From an uncultured bacterium (GTDB lineage Bacteria; Cyanobacteriota; Vampirovibrionia; Gastranaerophilales; Gastranaerophilaceae), in the NCBI GenBank assembly GCA_902761735.1, contig CACWLL010000001.1, forward strand, positions 1 through 64,000: DNA of 64,000 nt, in the 5' to 3' direction. The first letter of the stretch is position 1. The number at the start of each line of letters is the position of its first letter. This document shows positions 1 through 9,620 of this stretch, one piece after another. Under the pieces are notes generated by a model that was not told the origin of the DNA, ran no database searches, and worked only from the letters and a program-made list of their open reading frames with translations. A program made the position numbers and the translations under genes.

Positions 1-27
1 TCTGGCTTGAGATGCCGCCATACCCAT
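1..27 (-). CDS. Start of an unknown protein, cut by the window edge
   Basis: Nine codons are visible on the minus strand, reading MGMAASQAR, and the gene continues beyond base 1. The start ATG (27-25) lies about nine bases after an AAAGGGA run that can serve as ribosome binding site. The peptide resembles the N-terminus of a family of short, Gln-rich hypothetical proteins that I associate with Gastranaerophilales, but nine residues cannot prove it. The next gene on the same strand (AsmA-like, 158-3970) ends about 130 bases upstream, so this gene probably lies downstream of it in the same direction. Confidence 0.45.
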
Positions 28-157
28 GACTTTGTCCCTTTCATTTTAATTTCCGTATTTTTTATATCGGCATTCTTTTCTGAAATCTTTAATTTTTTGT
101 CTGTTTTTCTTTACATTTTGTTACATTTAGTGCCGTAATACAGAAATAACAAGGGAT

Positions 158-3100
158 TTACTGTCCACTTGAATTATCGGTATTTGTAGTATTTTGCGTA
201 TTTTCTGTTGAATTAGAGGGGGTTGTTTCGGTTGTTTGAGTTTTAGGTTTAAACATGTTTTTAAGATTTTTAAGTTCATTTATACTTTCTTTAGTTTTTT
301 GAACTTGATTTTGAATATCTTCTTTAGTAGTTTGTATTGCTTTTTTAGTGTCTTCAACAGATTGTTTAGCATCATTAATAGTATTTTGCCCTGATTGTTT
401 AATCGCATTAATATTACTCTTAACTTGTTCTTTTATTGTACCTGTTTCAATAGCAGAAGTATCACATATTGAAAGCCATTTAAACGATTTTACAGATGCA
501 GGACTTGATACGTTGCCTATAAACAAAACTTTAAAGTCTTTATGGTTCGTGTTATTCCCTGATAGAGCGGGGATTTCGGAAACTTTTTCGGTTTTCGGGT
601 CAGAAGTTAGGCTGCTTAGCATCGTCAATGTTTTTGCCCCAAAAGATGGCAAATAAGAGGTCAATTTTGATACAGACATATCGCCGAGAGGTCCGAGGGC
701 TTTAACAATATCTGCCCCCATCCTTCCTAATATTATTACATTTGTATAGCCGTTTATTACATTATATTGTCCGGTGACAAAATATGAAACCGAAGGCCCT
801 GATGATTTTACGGATTTAAGTGTTGCTATACCGTTTGATAAAGTTAGATTACCCGATATCTTTGAAAAAGCGGATGAATTTTTAATTGCAGGTAAATTTT
901 TAATCGGTTTCAATGCAACATTTAGTATTGCGTTTGATGCGATATTACTTGCAAAAACGAACTGATCAATTGTCCCAATATTCATATAACTGCCTTCATT
1001 GACTTCAAATTTAATATTACCTGTAACGGATTTAAGCATAGAATTATAATTTGGGGCGAATGCGTTTAAGTGTAAATCCGCAGCAAAGTCAAGAGTTCCT
1101 GATAATGCATTAGGAATACCGGCTGCACCTGCAAGGGCTTTAACCGCACTCATCGCTGTTCCGGTCATCTTTACGGAACTATTACCTTTTAACACATTGC
1201 AAGATATATCTCCTGCAATTTTTCCGTCAAAAGCATTTCCTTTTAAATCCTTCAAATAAAAGATATTATTTTTAAGATTAAAGTTTGAAGTTAATGTATT
1301 TGCAATAATTTTCCCTGATATAAATCGTGATATTAAGCCTTTCCCATTAATAATTACTATACCGAGATTAGCGTCAGATGCCGCAGATGAAGTTGAACCT
1401 GATGTCAGAGGAGCAAGAGCTGATATCATCTTATCAGAATCAAATACAGAAGCTTTATAATCCATGTCATCAACTATAATTCCCTTTGTAAAATTCGGAT
1501 TTATCGAAAGCTTTACACTCATATCAGAATTATCAATTTTCATATGAGGTATGCTTAATGATATAGTTTTTCCAAGGTTTGCTGAAGAGTTTTTTAATTC
1601 AGTTTTTATTGTAGGTAGTGTGATAATCGAGGAATTTATACTACCGGACAATACCGGTTTCATGGCATTCCCGTTTAAGGTTACATTCCCATTCAAAGTC
1701 GCCGTTGAATTTTTAAAAGTCGGTACCGATATTGTCTGAGCACCGCTTGTAGATACGCTAAGATTTTTCAGTGTTAAATTTGATAAATCTGAAATCCCGC
1801 CTGTTAATTTTAGAAGATTAGTACCTGATATGTTTTGTGAAGAATTGTCTGATAAAGATTTTAAATTTGTTGCATACACACCTGAATTTTCAAAGACCAG
1901 AGAATTACCCTCTATTAATATATCTGAGGTTAACAACGTACTTTTGCCGTTTACTGATTTTAAATCACATACATGGAAGTAATCCGTTGGTAATGCAAGT
2001 AATTGAGCATTAATTGTTTGTTTCTTATCATTTCCTCTGACAGTTACCAGTATAGGCATTGCACCTTTTGCGATTATCAGTCTTTTTATATCAGAAGGGA
2101 GCATATTTTTCAGGTCATTCGAGATTAATGCGCCTTTTGCCTTTAAATTAATTGCGATATCTTTTGTTGTATAATCCGAAATTTTTCCGGAAACATAAAT
2201 TTTTGAATTATCTATTAATAAATGGGTTTTATCTATTAAAATGTCTTTTTCATTTAGTTGAACAAGGATTTTTGGAACAGAAAATTTTACCGCAGGGTTT
2301 ACAATATTGATTGTTGACGCGTCAATATTACCTTTATAATTTTTACCATTAGTGTATAAATTAATTTTTGAATTTGCTAAATTTAATGAAGTCTTTGTTG
2401 GTTTATTGTATACATTAATATTACTCAAATTAACTTCGGCTGTCGGGCTAATGTTTTTTAAAGGTCCTTTTATAACGGCATCAACAGAAACCGTACCTGA
2501 CTTTACATCATTTTCTTTTAGTATATTAATTTGTCCGGCTGCAGTAAGTAATCCTTTCAAGAGAAGTTTATCTGCAATTAAATGAATATCTGCAATTGCA
2601 TCATGTGAAATTGTCCCTGCAATTTTTAGAGGTTGAGATAGTATATTAAAGCTGAGATTTTTTATATTAACCATATTTTTTAAATCAACGTCAGCATTAA
2701 TATTATCTATAAGAATATTATATAAGCCGTAACGGACTGCTGCTGTCGGGATTCTGATATATCCTGATGAATTAACAGATTTTAGGTCCGATTTAATATT
2801 AAAATCAATATCTAAATTGCCTTTAGCACTTAATGTTTTTAAATCATCAATATTGAACGAAGAACAAACGGTATTCAAAAATCTGAAAATATTATTTATC
2901 CCTGCATTTGACTTAACTTTAATATCAAGTCCGGCATTTTTACCATGATAAATCGTTCCTGAAACGGATGTTAATTCGTTACTTGCTGTATAAAGTGCTA
3001 TATCCGATAAAAATTTCTTACCTTTAAAATTCAGTTTAAAATGTCCCTCCGGAAGAGGCATTCCGTCAACCAGTACAGATAATTTATCAAATGACAGCAG

Positions 3101-3970
3101 GCCTTTAACTTTAACATCATCGACTGTTCCCTCAGTTTCAATATCAAGCTTAGCTTCTGCTTTCAGTTGATTTGATTTAATTTGCTTTAGTATATCGGTT
3201 ATATTACATGTAGAATTTTGGTTTTGAGTTTTTTTTTCCTGATTATTGCAGTTATCAGCATTTTGAGCAAAAATTAAATCATTTAAATTTATATCAGGCA
3301 TTATTTTATTGTAAATTTTTATATCATATTTGAATTGTTCTGTACCATTAAAGGAAATTGTTCCGACAGTTGAAAATTTAACTCGTTTATCCAGTACAAA
3401 ATCTGTTACTTTCAAATTGCCGCCTTGCAGAGTATAAGCTCTATTATCTCTCATATCAACCATAGATAGAGAATATTCATCAATACGAATATTTGGTAAT
3501 CTGTTAGAAAGCTTCAACCCGAGAGGTAGCGATGTCAGCTGCTCTTTCTCTTCGTTTTCGGCAACATCAGGAAGATAATCAATAATCAGCAAATCTCCGT
3601 TTGGCTTAACTTTTAAAATTGCATCAATATTTTCTATTGATATAACATCCCCTTCGACTTTTTTGGCTAATAACGGAATTATTGATAATTTTGCTTGAGT
3701 ATTATCCATTGACAAAAATTCTTCGCCATTAGGCAATGCTGCTTTTAAAGATGCAATTTTAAAACCTACGGTAAGCTTAGGGGTCGTAACAATACGCAGT
3801 TTATCAATAGAAATTTTTAACCCGCAAGTATCTTCTGTCATTTTTGAAATACTATCCGAGTATTTTGTTAAAAACGGATTTACTATAAAAGGAAGTATTA
3901 AAAATAGCAGGTATATTCCACCAAGGACATATAATACACTCAACCCTAATTTTTTTATTATATTTTTCAT
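158..3970 (-). CDS. AsmA/TamB-like large envelope protein
   Basis: The protein has 1270 residues. A single N-terminal membrane helix (about residues 9-32) is followed by a very long, Ser/Asn/Thr-rich, beta-strand-like periplasmic part with recurring phrases such as LSGTLDFAADLHLN and ISGNLTLSNGIATLKSV. This is the texture of AsmA and the C-terminal AsmA_2 module, which bridge inner and outer membrane and move or organise phospholipids in diderm bacteria. The last 100 residues are a Lys/Gln/Asn-rich coiled-coil-like tail ending in a Thr/Asn-rich run. The ATG at 3970 is preferred because AGGGAG lies seven bases ahead; an upstream start would add nine residues and has no site. The family assignment is by pattern only; substrate and partners are unknown. 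Confidence 0.7.
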   Translation of the reverse strand: MKNIIKKLGLSVLYVLGGIYLLFLILPFIVNPFLTKYSDSISKMTEDTCGLKISIDKLRIVTTPKLTVGFKIASLKAALPNGEEFLSMDNTQAKLSIIPLLAKKVEGDVISIENIDAILKVKPNGDLLIIDYLPDVAENEEKEQLTSLPLGLKLSNRLPNIRIDEYSLSMVDMRDNRAYTLQGGNLKVTDFVLDKRVKFSTVGTISFNGTEQFKYDIKIYNKIMPDINLNDLIFAQNADNCNNQEKKTQNQNSTCNITDILKQIKSNQLKAEAKLDIETEGTVDDVKVKGLLSFDKLSVLVDGMPLPEGHFKLNFKGKKFLSDIALYTASNELTSVSGTIYHGKNAGLDIKVKSNAGINNIFRFLNTVCSSFNIDDLKTLSAKGNLDIDFNIKSDLKSVNSSGYIRIPTAAVRYGLYNILIDNINADVDLKNMVNIKNLSFNILSQPLKIAGTISHDAIADIHLIADKLLLKGLLTAAGQINILKENDVKSGTVSVDAVIKGPLKNISPTAEVNLSNINVYNKPTKTSLNLANSKINLYTNGKNYKGNIDASTINIVNPAVKFSVPKILVQLNEKDILIDKTHLLIDNSKIYVSGKISDYTTKDIAINLKAKGALISNDLKNMLPSDIKRLIIAKGAMPILVTVRGNDKKQTINAQLLALPTDYFHVCDLKSVNGKSTLLTSDILIEGNSLVFENSGVYATNLKSLSDNSSQNISGTNLLKLTGGISDLSNLTLKNLSVSTSGAQTISVPTFKNSTATLNGNVTLNGNAMKPVLSGSINSSIITLPTIKTELKNSSANLGKTISLSIPHMKIDNSDMSVKLSINPNFTKGIIVDDMDYKASVFDSDKMISALAPLTSGSTSSAASDANLGIVIINGKGLISRFISGKIIANTLTSNFNLKNNIFYLKDLKGNAFDGKIAGDISCNVLKGNSSVKMTGTAMSAVKALAGAAGIPNALSGTLDFAADLHLNAFAPNYNSMLKSVTGNIKFEVNEGSYMNIGTIDQFVFASNIASNAILNVALKPIKNLPAIKNSSAFSKISGNLTLSNGIATLKSVKSSGPSVSYFVTGQYNVINGYTNVIILGRMGADIVKALGPLGDMSVSKLTSYLPSFGAKTLTMLSSLTSDPKTEKVSEIPALSGNNTNHKDFKVLFIGNVSSPASVKSFKWLSICDTSAIETGTIKEQVKSNINAIKQSGQNTINDAKQSVEDTKKAIQTTKEDIQNQVQKTKESINELKNLKNMFKPKTQTTETTPSNSTENTQNTTNTDNSSGQ

Positions 3971-4037
3971 TAAACACTCCCTATATGATTTACCCATATT
4001 TTACTACATAAATCCTTTTTTACAAATTACATGCATA

Positions 4038-4940
4038 TTATTTTACTTTTGTATCAGGGAAATAATTCCATTTTATTTTTTCATTTTTCCTAAACCATGT
4101 AAGTTGCCTTTTGGCATATCTTCTTGTATTTTGTTTTAATTTGTCTAACGCTTCGTCTAGTGTTAAAACTTTATCAAGATACATAATAATTTCTTGATAT
4201 CCGATAGTATTAATAAGATTGGGAATTCTTCCGTGTTTTTCAAGTAATAGTTTTGTTTCCTCAATTATGCCGTTTTGAAGCATTAAATCCACTCTGTTAT
4301 TTATCCGATTGTAAAGTTCATCTCTTGGGTAATTTCTACCTATCCAATTTATATCAAATTCGCTTTCGCTTGATACGCTACGAGATTCGCTAAGTGTTTT
4401 ATTCCCGAACGTAACAATTTCTATGGCTCTGATAATTTTTTTGCTATCATTAGAATCTATTGTTGATGCCCCTTCAGAATCTATTTCTTTTAGTCTGTTA
4501 TATAATTCATCTTTGGGTAAGTTTTTCAATTCATTTCTAAATTCGTAATTAGGTTCAACTTTAGGCGGTAAATAATTTTCAAGCAATAATCTGAAATATA
4601 ATCCTGTACCGCCGACAATAATCGGCGTCTTACCTCTTTTTAATATGTCATATATTATTTTTTTTGCATCCTTAGCGTACAAACCCGCAGAATAATTATC
4701 CTCGGGTTCAACAATGTCCATCATATGATGAGGGATACTTTCTCTTTCTTTCAAGGTCGGTTTTGCACATGCAATATCAAATCCTTTATATACAAGTCTT
4801 GAATCGGCAGAAATAATTTCACCGTCAATTTCTTTTGCAAGTTCGATTGAATATGCAGTTTTCCCGCTTGCCGTGGCTCCGACGACAGCAACTACTTTAG
4901 GTTTTTGAGATTTGTTTTGCAGGTTTGCTGTTAAACTCAT
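4038..4940 (-). CDS. miaA: tRNA dimethylallyltransferase MiaA
   Basis: MiaA transfers a dimethylallyl group from DMAPP to N6 of A37 in tRNAs that read UNN codons. The N-terminal P-loop GATASGKT, the segment ISADSRLVYKGFDIACAKP and the GGTGLYFR motif are all present, and the length (300 aa) is normal. The substrate loop reads DSRLVY rather than the usual DSMQVY, a mild variation. The ATG at 4940 is chosen because it sits exactly six bases after a TATACT -10 hexamer; another ATG two codons upstream lies inside that spacer. The 5' end overlaps the 3' end of the membrane-protein gene by about 44 bases, so the promoter would lie inside the neighbouring coding sequence. Confidence 0.92.
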   Translation of the reverse strand: MSLTANLQNKSQKPKVVAVVGATASGKTAYSIELAKEIDGEIISADSRLVYKGFDIACAKPTLKERESIPHHMMDIVEPEDNYSAGLYAKDAKKIIYDILKRGKTPIIVGGTGLYFRLLLENYLPPKVEPNYEFRNELKNLPKDELYNRLKEIDSEGASTIDSNDSKKIIRAIEIVTFGNKTLSESRSVSSESEFDINWIGRNYPRDELYNRINNRVDLMLQNGIIEETKLLLEKHGRIPNLINTIGYQEIIMYLDKVLTLDEALDKLKQNTRRYAKRQLTWFRKNEKIKWNYFPDTKVK

Positions 4941-5772
4941 TGTCATAGTATAAAAATATTAACACAACAATATATACAAGAAAATAAAAATAAAAAATCA
5001 TATACAACATATAAAGAATCGGATTTAAGAATGATATTGGGGATATAAAGTAAATTATCATATTTAAAATTGTAATATATATAAATAGCATAATTGATTT
5101 AGAAAATGGCTTAAATAATTTTTTTATAGACGTAAACAATGCAAAAAGAGGGTTTTTATATGTATAAATTATTTCCGGCATCCAAAGCATAACAAGGTAT
5201 GAAAATATAGACGGAATTATTGTGACTACCAGTAAAAGTTTTATCCCTGAAAAAAGTATTTTATTAAAGATTTCAAGTATTATATCAGGTTGAACTGTAT
5301 TCAGCGCAGCTTTCATCTCTTGAGGGGTTGCAACATTTATTCCATAACTTAAAAATACACTATCGATATGCGCTTTAATTGGCAGTGCAAAAAACCCGAT
5401 TAAAAACACCATAAAAAGTGCTATTGCTAAAAACAAAAGACAAGTTTCAACATAATACAAGAAAAATCTGCCGACTCCTCTTGGAATTGCTTTTAAAAGA
5501 TTTAATGTTTCGCTGTTTTTGTCATTATCAATAATAAAGTGTTTTTTTGATATTTTTACGCACTTTTTAATCATATAGAACCAACCGGAACAGAATGCAC
5601 TGCACATAAATAATACAGTGATAAATGAGAGTATCATTTTTGGCGTATTATCAACCACATTCATTGAATAATCAACATACATTGTAATAAGCCAAGCAAA
5701 AACTGCAAGCGGAATCGTTAAAATTATCCCTTCATTTGTTGTTTTGAAAGCATCTTTATATAATTTAAACAT
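4897..5772 (-). CDS. Polytopic membrane protein of unknown function
   Basis: The protein has 291 residues and about five or six hydrophobic helices (near residues 20-35, 48-68, 105-135, 175-205, 230-280). I recognise no transport or catalytic motif. The ATG at 5772 follows the purine-rich GGTGAGGG by a few bases; a GTG four codons upstream is part of that site and is not preferred. It lies 14 bases after the activase-like gene 5787-6932 and its end overlaps miaA, so it is probably cotranscribed with the former. The general layout resembles DUF-type membrane proteins with repeated helical pairs, but I cannot name a family. Confidence 0.75.
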   Translation of the reverse strand: MFKLYKDAFKTTNEGIILTIPLAVFAWLITMYVDYSMNVVDNTPKMILSFITVLFMCSAFCSGWFYMIKKCVKISKKHFIIDNDKNSETLNLLKAIPRGVGRFFLYYVETCLLFLAIALFMVFLIGFFALPIKAHIDSVFLSYGINVATPQEMKAALNTVQPDIILEIFNKILFSGIKLLLVVTIIPSIFSYLVMLWMPEIIYTYKNPLFALFTSIKKLFKPFSKSIMLFIYITILNMIIYFISPISFLNPILYMLYMIFYFYFLVYIVVLIFLYYDNEFNSKPAKQISKT

Positions 5773-5786
5773 ATTATCCCTCACCT

Positions 5787-6932
5787 TTACGCTTTAGCGG
5801 AATTTTTACCTGTACGATTTTCAAGTTCAAGTTTGCGCTTTCTTCTTCGCATTAAATCCACAAAAGCTTCTAATCTGGTTAAATAGCCGGCTTTACCTGT
5901 TTGTTCATCCATAATGAGCGGCAATATCGGCACATCACAATTTTCTCTCATTGCTGGAAATATATTTTGTGACATAATTTCCGGCATACAAGTAAACGGA
6001 CTTATGTGTATTATTCCATCAATTCCTCTTTCGTCAGCATATGCAACATCAGAAACACATTCTAACGCATCTCCGCCAATATCTCTCATAAGATACGGTT
6101 TGGCAAGACGGTTTGCTCTCTGCAGGTGTGTTTCGCCTTTTCGGAATAATTTAGGGATTATTGCATCTTTTAAGAAACCGCTGACAGTAAGACTTTTTCT
6201 TGTTTCAACTCCCATTTTGCCAAGTTCTTTCAATATATCTTGATTTGAAAATTTATCGCACACAAGATATATTTCTCCTGTTATATCAACATGCAAAACA
6301 TCCCTGTTTTCATCAAGTTCAACATTATTCATTTCAGCAAAAGCCAGTTTTTTTGCCTTATTCATTTGACGGGTATTCATTGCTTCATCAACAATTTTAA
6401 CAGCTTTGTTAAAAGCTTTTTCAGAGCTCCCGAAAACTTTTTCTCTTGCTCTGCAATATGAAAGTTTTGCTTGTAAATCATCTAACAGGAACACTTTCCT
6501 TATTGCCAATATAATTGCTCTTAAAAATAAAACTAAATCGGTTTTACCTGATATTCTTTTTAAGAAATCAAGCATTCCTTGAATCCCATCATAGAGGGTG
6601 AGTTCAATATAATTTGCCTTATAGCCCATATCTTCTAATGCGTGATTAATGCCTGCCCCGTATTCTCCCAATCTGCAGCAACCCGGAGATGTAATCATCG
6701 CAACGTAATCCGCCCCACCCTCAATAGCCTCGATAAAATTACCCATTATTAATTTATACGGTAAGCAAATTGCCTCAGGGGAATTTTTTGTTCCCAGCGA
6801 TAGTGTACGTTTGCTTGTATAAGGCGGAATATACGGTTCAACCCCTATTTTCCTTAATGCTGCTGACCACGCTATATATATTAAACCCATATGGGGAAAT
6901 GCTACTTTTAATTTTTCTTTTTTCTCTGTCAT
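5787..6932 (-). CDS. 2-hydroxyacyl-CoA dehydratase / activase-related protein
   Basis: The 381-residue protein resembles the DUF2229 and HgdB/BcrC-like part of the large acyl-CoA dehydratase activases. Visible signs are the Cys in AICLPYKLIMGNF (about residue 55), the SPGCCRLGEYG motif (about 82-92), a conserved FTCMPE segment and the C-terminal DEQTGKAGYLTRLEAFVDLM. These Cys would ligate a [4Fe-4S] cluster in relatives. The actin-fold ATPase half normally present in the long activases (DxGSTTxK motif) is absent here. Stand-alone copies of this module are of unknown function. It is followed at 14 bases by the membrane-protein gene and preceded by gcvPB. Confidence 0.75.
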   Translation of the reverse strand: MTEKKEKLKVAFPHMGLIYIAWSAALRKIGVEPYIPPYTSKRTLSLGTKNSPEAICLPYKLIMGNFIEAIEGGADYVAMITSPGCCRLGEYGAGINHALEDMGYKANYIELTLYDGIQGMLDFLKRISGKTDLVLFLRAIILAIRKVFLLDDLQAKLSYCRAREKVFGSSEKAFNKAVKIVDEAMNTRQMNKAKKLAFAEMNNVELDENRDVLHVDITGEIYLVCDKFSNQDILKELGKMGVETRKSLTVSGFLKDAIIPKLFRKGETHLQRANRLAKPYLMRDIGGDALECVSDVAYADERGIDGIIHISPFTCMPEIMSQNIFPAMRENCDVPILPLIMDEQTGKAGYLTRLEAFVDLMRRRKRKLELENRTGKNSAKA

Positions 6933-6955
6933 AATCGCTTACCTTGCTATAATAT

Positions 6956-8380
6956 TTATTCTTTAAATGCTAAATCCGGATGTCTTGCAGCTAAAGTCTC
7001 ATCAACCTTTTTTACCGGAGTGGTATGAGGTGCTGAAAGAACTTTTTGAGGATTTTCTTTTGCTTCTCGTGCAATATCAATCATTGTTTGTATAAATTCA
7101 TCTAATTTTGCCTTAGTTTCTGATTCTGTCGGCTCAATCATTATTGCCTCGTGGACTATTAGTGGGAAATAAACCGTAGGCGGGTGAGTATTGCCATCCA
7201 TAAGTCTTTTGGCAATATTTAATGTTGAAACGCCATTTTCTTCTTTTTGCTTTTCACCAGTTAGCACAAATTCATGCATACAAGGTTCATCATAAGGTAA
7301 ATGATAATATTTTTTAAGTTTTTCTTTTATATAATTTGCATTTAATACTGCATTTTCGGTTGCGTTTTTAAGATTATCCCCCATCATAAGAATATATGCA
7401 TAAGCTCTAATCATTACGCCGAAATTACCGTAAAAACCTTTCACAGAACCAATAGAATTTTTTAAGTTATAATTCCTGAAATATTTTTCTCCGTCATAAC
7501 CTACAATCGGTGTCGGTAAAAATTCTTTTAATTTTTCAACAACACCAACCGGCCCTGCGCCCGGACCTCCGCCGCCATGAGGGGTTGCAAATGTCTTATG
7601 CAAATTTATATGAACGACATCAAACCCCATAAGTTTTGGATTAGTATAACCTAAAATGGCATTTGAATTAGCTCCGTCATAATATAGCAAAGAGCCGTTA
7701 TCATGCATCAATTTAGAAATTTCAAGAACCTTTTCCTCAAATAAACCCAAAGTATTTGGATTAGTCATCATTATTGCGGCTACATCCTTGTCAATAAGCC
7801 GTTTTAAATCGTCTATATCCACCTGACCTTTTTCATTTGACTTTACCGGAACAATTTCAAATCCGCACATATGAGCACTAGCCGGATTAGTACCATGCGC
7901 TGAATCGGGAATTAAAACCTTTTTCCTATTATCGTTGATACTCTCAAAATATTTCTTGATAATCATCATACCGGTAAGCTCTCCATGAGCACCCGCTGCC
8001 GGTTGTAATGTTACTGCAGACATTCCGGTAATCTTTTTTAAAGCTTCCTGCAAATTATACATTAATTTTAGCGCACCTTGAGAATGTTCGTCATCCGAAC
8101 ATGGATGTAAATCCGTAAATCCGTTCAGTGCGGCTAAAAGTTCGTTTACCTTAGGGTTATACTTCATAGTGCAAGAACCTAACGGATAAAAGCCTTTTTC
8201 AATACAAAAATTCATATCTGAAAGTTCTTTGTAATGCCTCATTACTTCAAGTTCACCAAGCTGAGGTAGTCCGATTTTATCTTTTCTTAGATAGGCTGAG
8301 CTTATGAAATTAATATCAGTACTTTCATCCGTGAGAAATATACCTCCGGAATTATCAGATTTTTCAAATATAGTTTTCAT
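6956..8380 (-). CDS. gcvPB: Glycine dehydrogenase (decarboxylating) subunit 2
   Basis: This is the PLP-binding half of the P protein of the glycine cleavage system, which decarboxylates glycine and loads the aminomethyl group on lipoyl-GcvH. The 474-residue length fits the two-subunit type. NLHKTFATPHGGGGPGAGP (about residues 252-270) holds the PLP lysine, and GFYPLGSCTMKYNPK is the typical N-terminal signature. The start ATG overlaps the stop of the upstream sigma-factor gene (TAATG), so translation is probably coupled. The partner gcvPA, usually immediately upstream, is absent from the window, as are gcvT and gcvH. Confidence 0.95.
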   Translation of the reverse strand: MKTIFEKSDNSGGIFLTDESTDINFISSAYLRKDKIGLPQLGELEVMRHYKELSDMNFCIEKGFYPLGSCTMKYNPKVNELLAALNGFTDLHPCSDDEHSQGALKLMYNLQEALKKITGMSAVTLQPAAGAHGELTGMMIIKKYFESINDNRKKVLIPDSAHGTNPASAHMCGFEIVPVKSNEKGQVDIDDLKRLIDKDVAAIMMTNPNTLGLFEEKVLEISKLMHDNGSLLYYDGANSNAILGYTNPKLMGFDVVHINLHKTFATPHGGGGPGAGPVGVVEKLKEFLPTPIVGYDGEKYFRNYNLKNSIGSVKGFYGNFGVMIRAYAYILMMGDNLKNATENAVLNANYIKEKLKKYYHLPYDEPCMHEFVLTGEKQKEENGVSTLNIAKRLMDGNTHPPTVYFPLIVHEAIMIEPTESETKAKLDEFIQTMIDIAREAKENPQKVLSAPHTTPVKKVDETLAARHPDLAFKE

Positions 8381-8988
8381 TATATAACCCCCCGCCTTTT
8401 TAAATCTCTTTTTACTTTGTCTAAACCTGCTTGAATAATTCTTGAGATACGAGATTGTGAAATGTTAAATTCTTCTGCAATTTCGCGCAGTTTTTTCTCT
8501 CTAAAAAATTTGTATTCAATAAGTTCTCGCTCTCTTGGTGACAAACGCTTAATCGCCTCAACAATCTCCCCTTTTAATTCGATAAATTCAATTGCCTCAT
8601 CAGGTGTTTGATCTTCTGCTTTGATTTGTGTAGGAATTTCGGCATCCTGCATTTCTTCAATAGAAAGTATTGTTTTATAAACTTCACATCTTACTTCTTG
8701 GTTGTCTTCAGCCTGTGCCGCTTGCCTTCTGTTTTTCAGAGTGTACCATTTGTAACGTCTGCGAACTTCATTTCTGATTGCCCACTTAATAGCCGTAGAA
8801 AGGTAAGTATTATTATAATGCTCAGGCGGATTTGATTGAAACAAAATGTACAAGGCGTGGGTCGCAATATTAATAAGCTCAGGCAACTCAACAAGATGAG
8901 ATACCGAGAATTTCTGATACTCAACCTTTGCAATAGTTTCTATTAAATTTTTATATTCCCTAAGATTTACCTTATCAGCAGCAGGCAT
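8380..8988 (-). CDS. Small sigma-70 family sigma factor (FliA/WhiG-like)
   Basis: The protein has about 202 residues. Region 2 covers residues 25-95, including YLSTAIKWAIRNEVRRRYKWY, which matches 2.3-2.4, the -10 binding and melting part. Region 4 (about 148-195) reads LSPRERELIEYKFFREKKLREIAEEF followed by a helix-turn-helix that would bind the -35 element; the NISQSRISRI helix is clear. Region 3 is short or missing. Neither candidate start has a Shine-Dalgarno site: a TTG at 9003 and the ATG at 8988 are possible, and I prefer the ATG. Its stop overlaps the gcvPB start by one base. Which promoters it reads cannot be deduced here. Confidence 0.85.
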   Translation of the reverse strand: MPAADKVNLREYKNLIETIAKVEYQKFSVSHLVELPELINIATHALYILFQSNPPEHYNNTYLSTAIKWAIRNEVRRRYKWYTLKNRRQAAQAEDNQEVRCEVYKTILSIEEMQDAEIPTQIKAEDQTPDEAIEFIELKGEIVEAIKRLSPRERELIEYKFFREKKLREIAEEFNISQSRISRIIQAGLDKVKRDLKRRGVI

Positions 8989-9106
8989 AACTATAACGTC
9001 CAATCAATTTATCTATATAGATTACTTCATTATTTTAACAAAAAAAATTTACTTTGTATACAGTGATTAGTTTTGCTTAACATAATTTAGTAATTAAATC
9101 TTGAAT

Positions 9107-9496
9107 TTATTGCAAGTTTTTAAAAACTTCAAAATAGTTATTTATGTTCCTGCAATTATATTTTGGGAGATAATCAACATTATATTTTTCCGCAATTAAT
9201 TTAATATTTTGAGCAGCAGAACATATTACTATTTTACAATTTAAATATTTAGGTAATTTCTGTATTTGCTCAATTAGCCACTCTCCTGCGAATAACGGTA
9301 AAAAATCACTTTCCATCTGCATATCAGTCATTATAATATCATAAGGAGCATCTTCATTAAGATATATTTTCTCATTTGCTTGCTTAGCTGAAAATGCCGT
9401 ATCAATTTCATATTTATCGCCAAATAATTGTTTTATAACCTCAAAATGGTGTTTTACCCAAGATTGAGAGTCGTCAGTAATTAATATTTTTTTCAT
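9107..9496 (-). CDS. Stand-alone response-regulator receiver domain
   Basis: This is a 129-residue CheY-like receiver with no output domain. The acidic pair is in LITDDSQSW (about residues 7-8), the phospho-acceptor Asp is in IIMTDMQM (about 58), the conserved Ser/Thr is in VICSAAQ and the Lys is in YLPKYNC. No histidine kinase is present in the window. The gene head carries a TAAACT hexamer six bases from the ATG and no ribosome binding site. It lies about 100 bases upstream of the sigma-factor gene on the same strand. A link between receiver and sigma factor, as in partner-switching or anti-sigma control, is possible but unsupported. Confidence 0.85.
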   Translation of the reverse strand: MKKILITDDSQSWVKHHFEVIKQLFGDKYEIDTAFSAKQANEKIYLNEDAPYDIIMTDMQMESDFLPLFAGEWLIEQIQKLPKYLNCKIVICSAAQNIKLIAEKYNVDYLPKYNCRNINNYFEVFKNLQ

Positions 9497-9620
9497 ATAT
9501 AAAGTTTAGCACACAAAAAATATTATTTAGATATGTAAACATTATTTACAATTTGTCAATTTAAATATCAAAAAATACTTTATTAATATGTAAGGGAAAA
9601 TAAAAGGTTACGGTTAGGAA

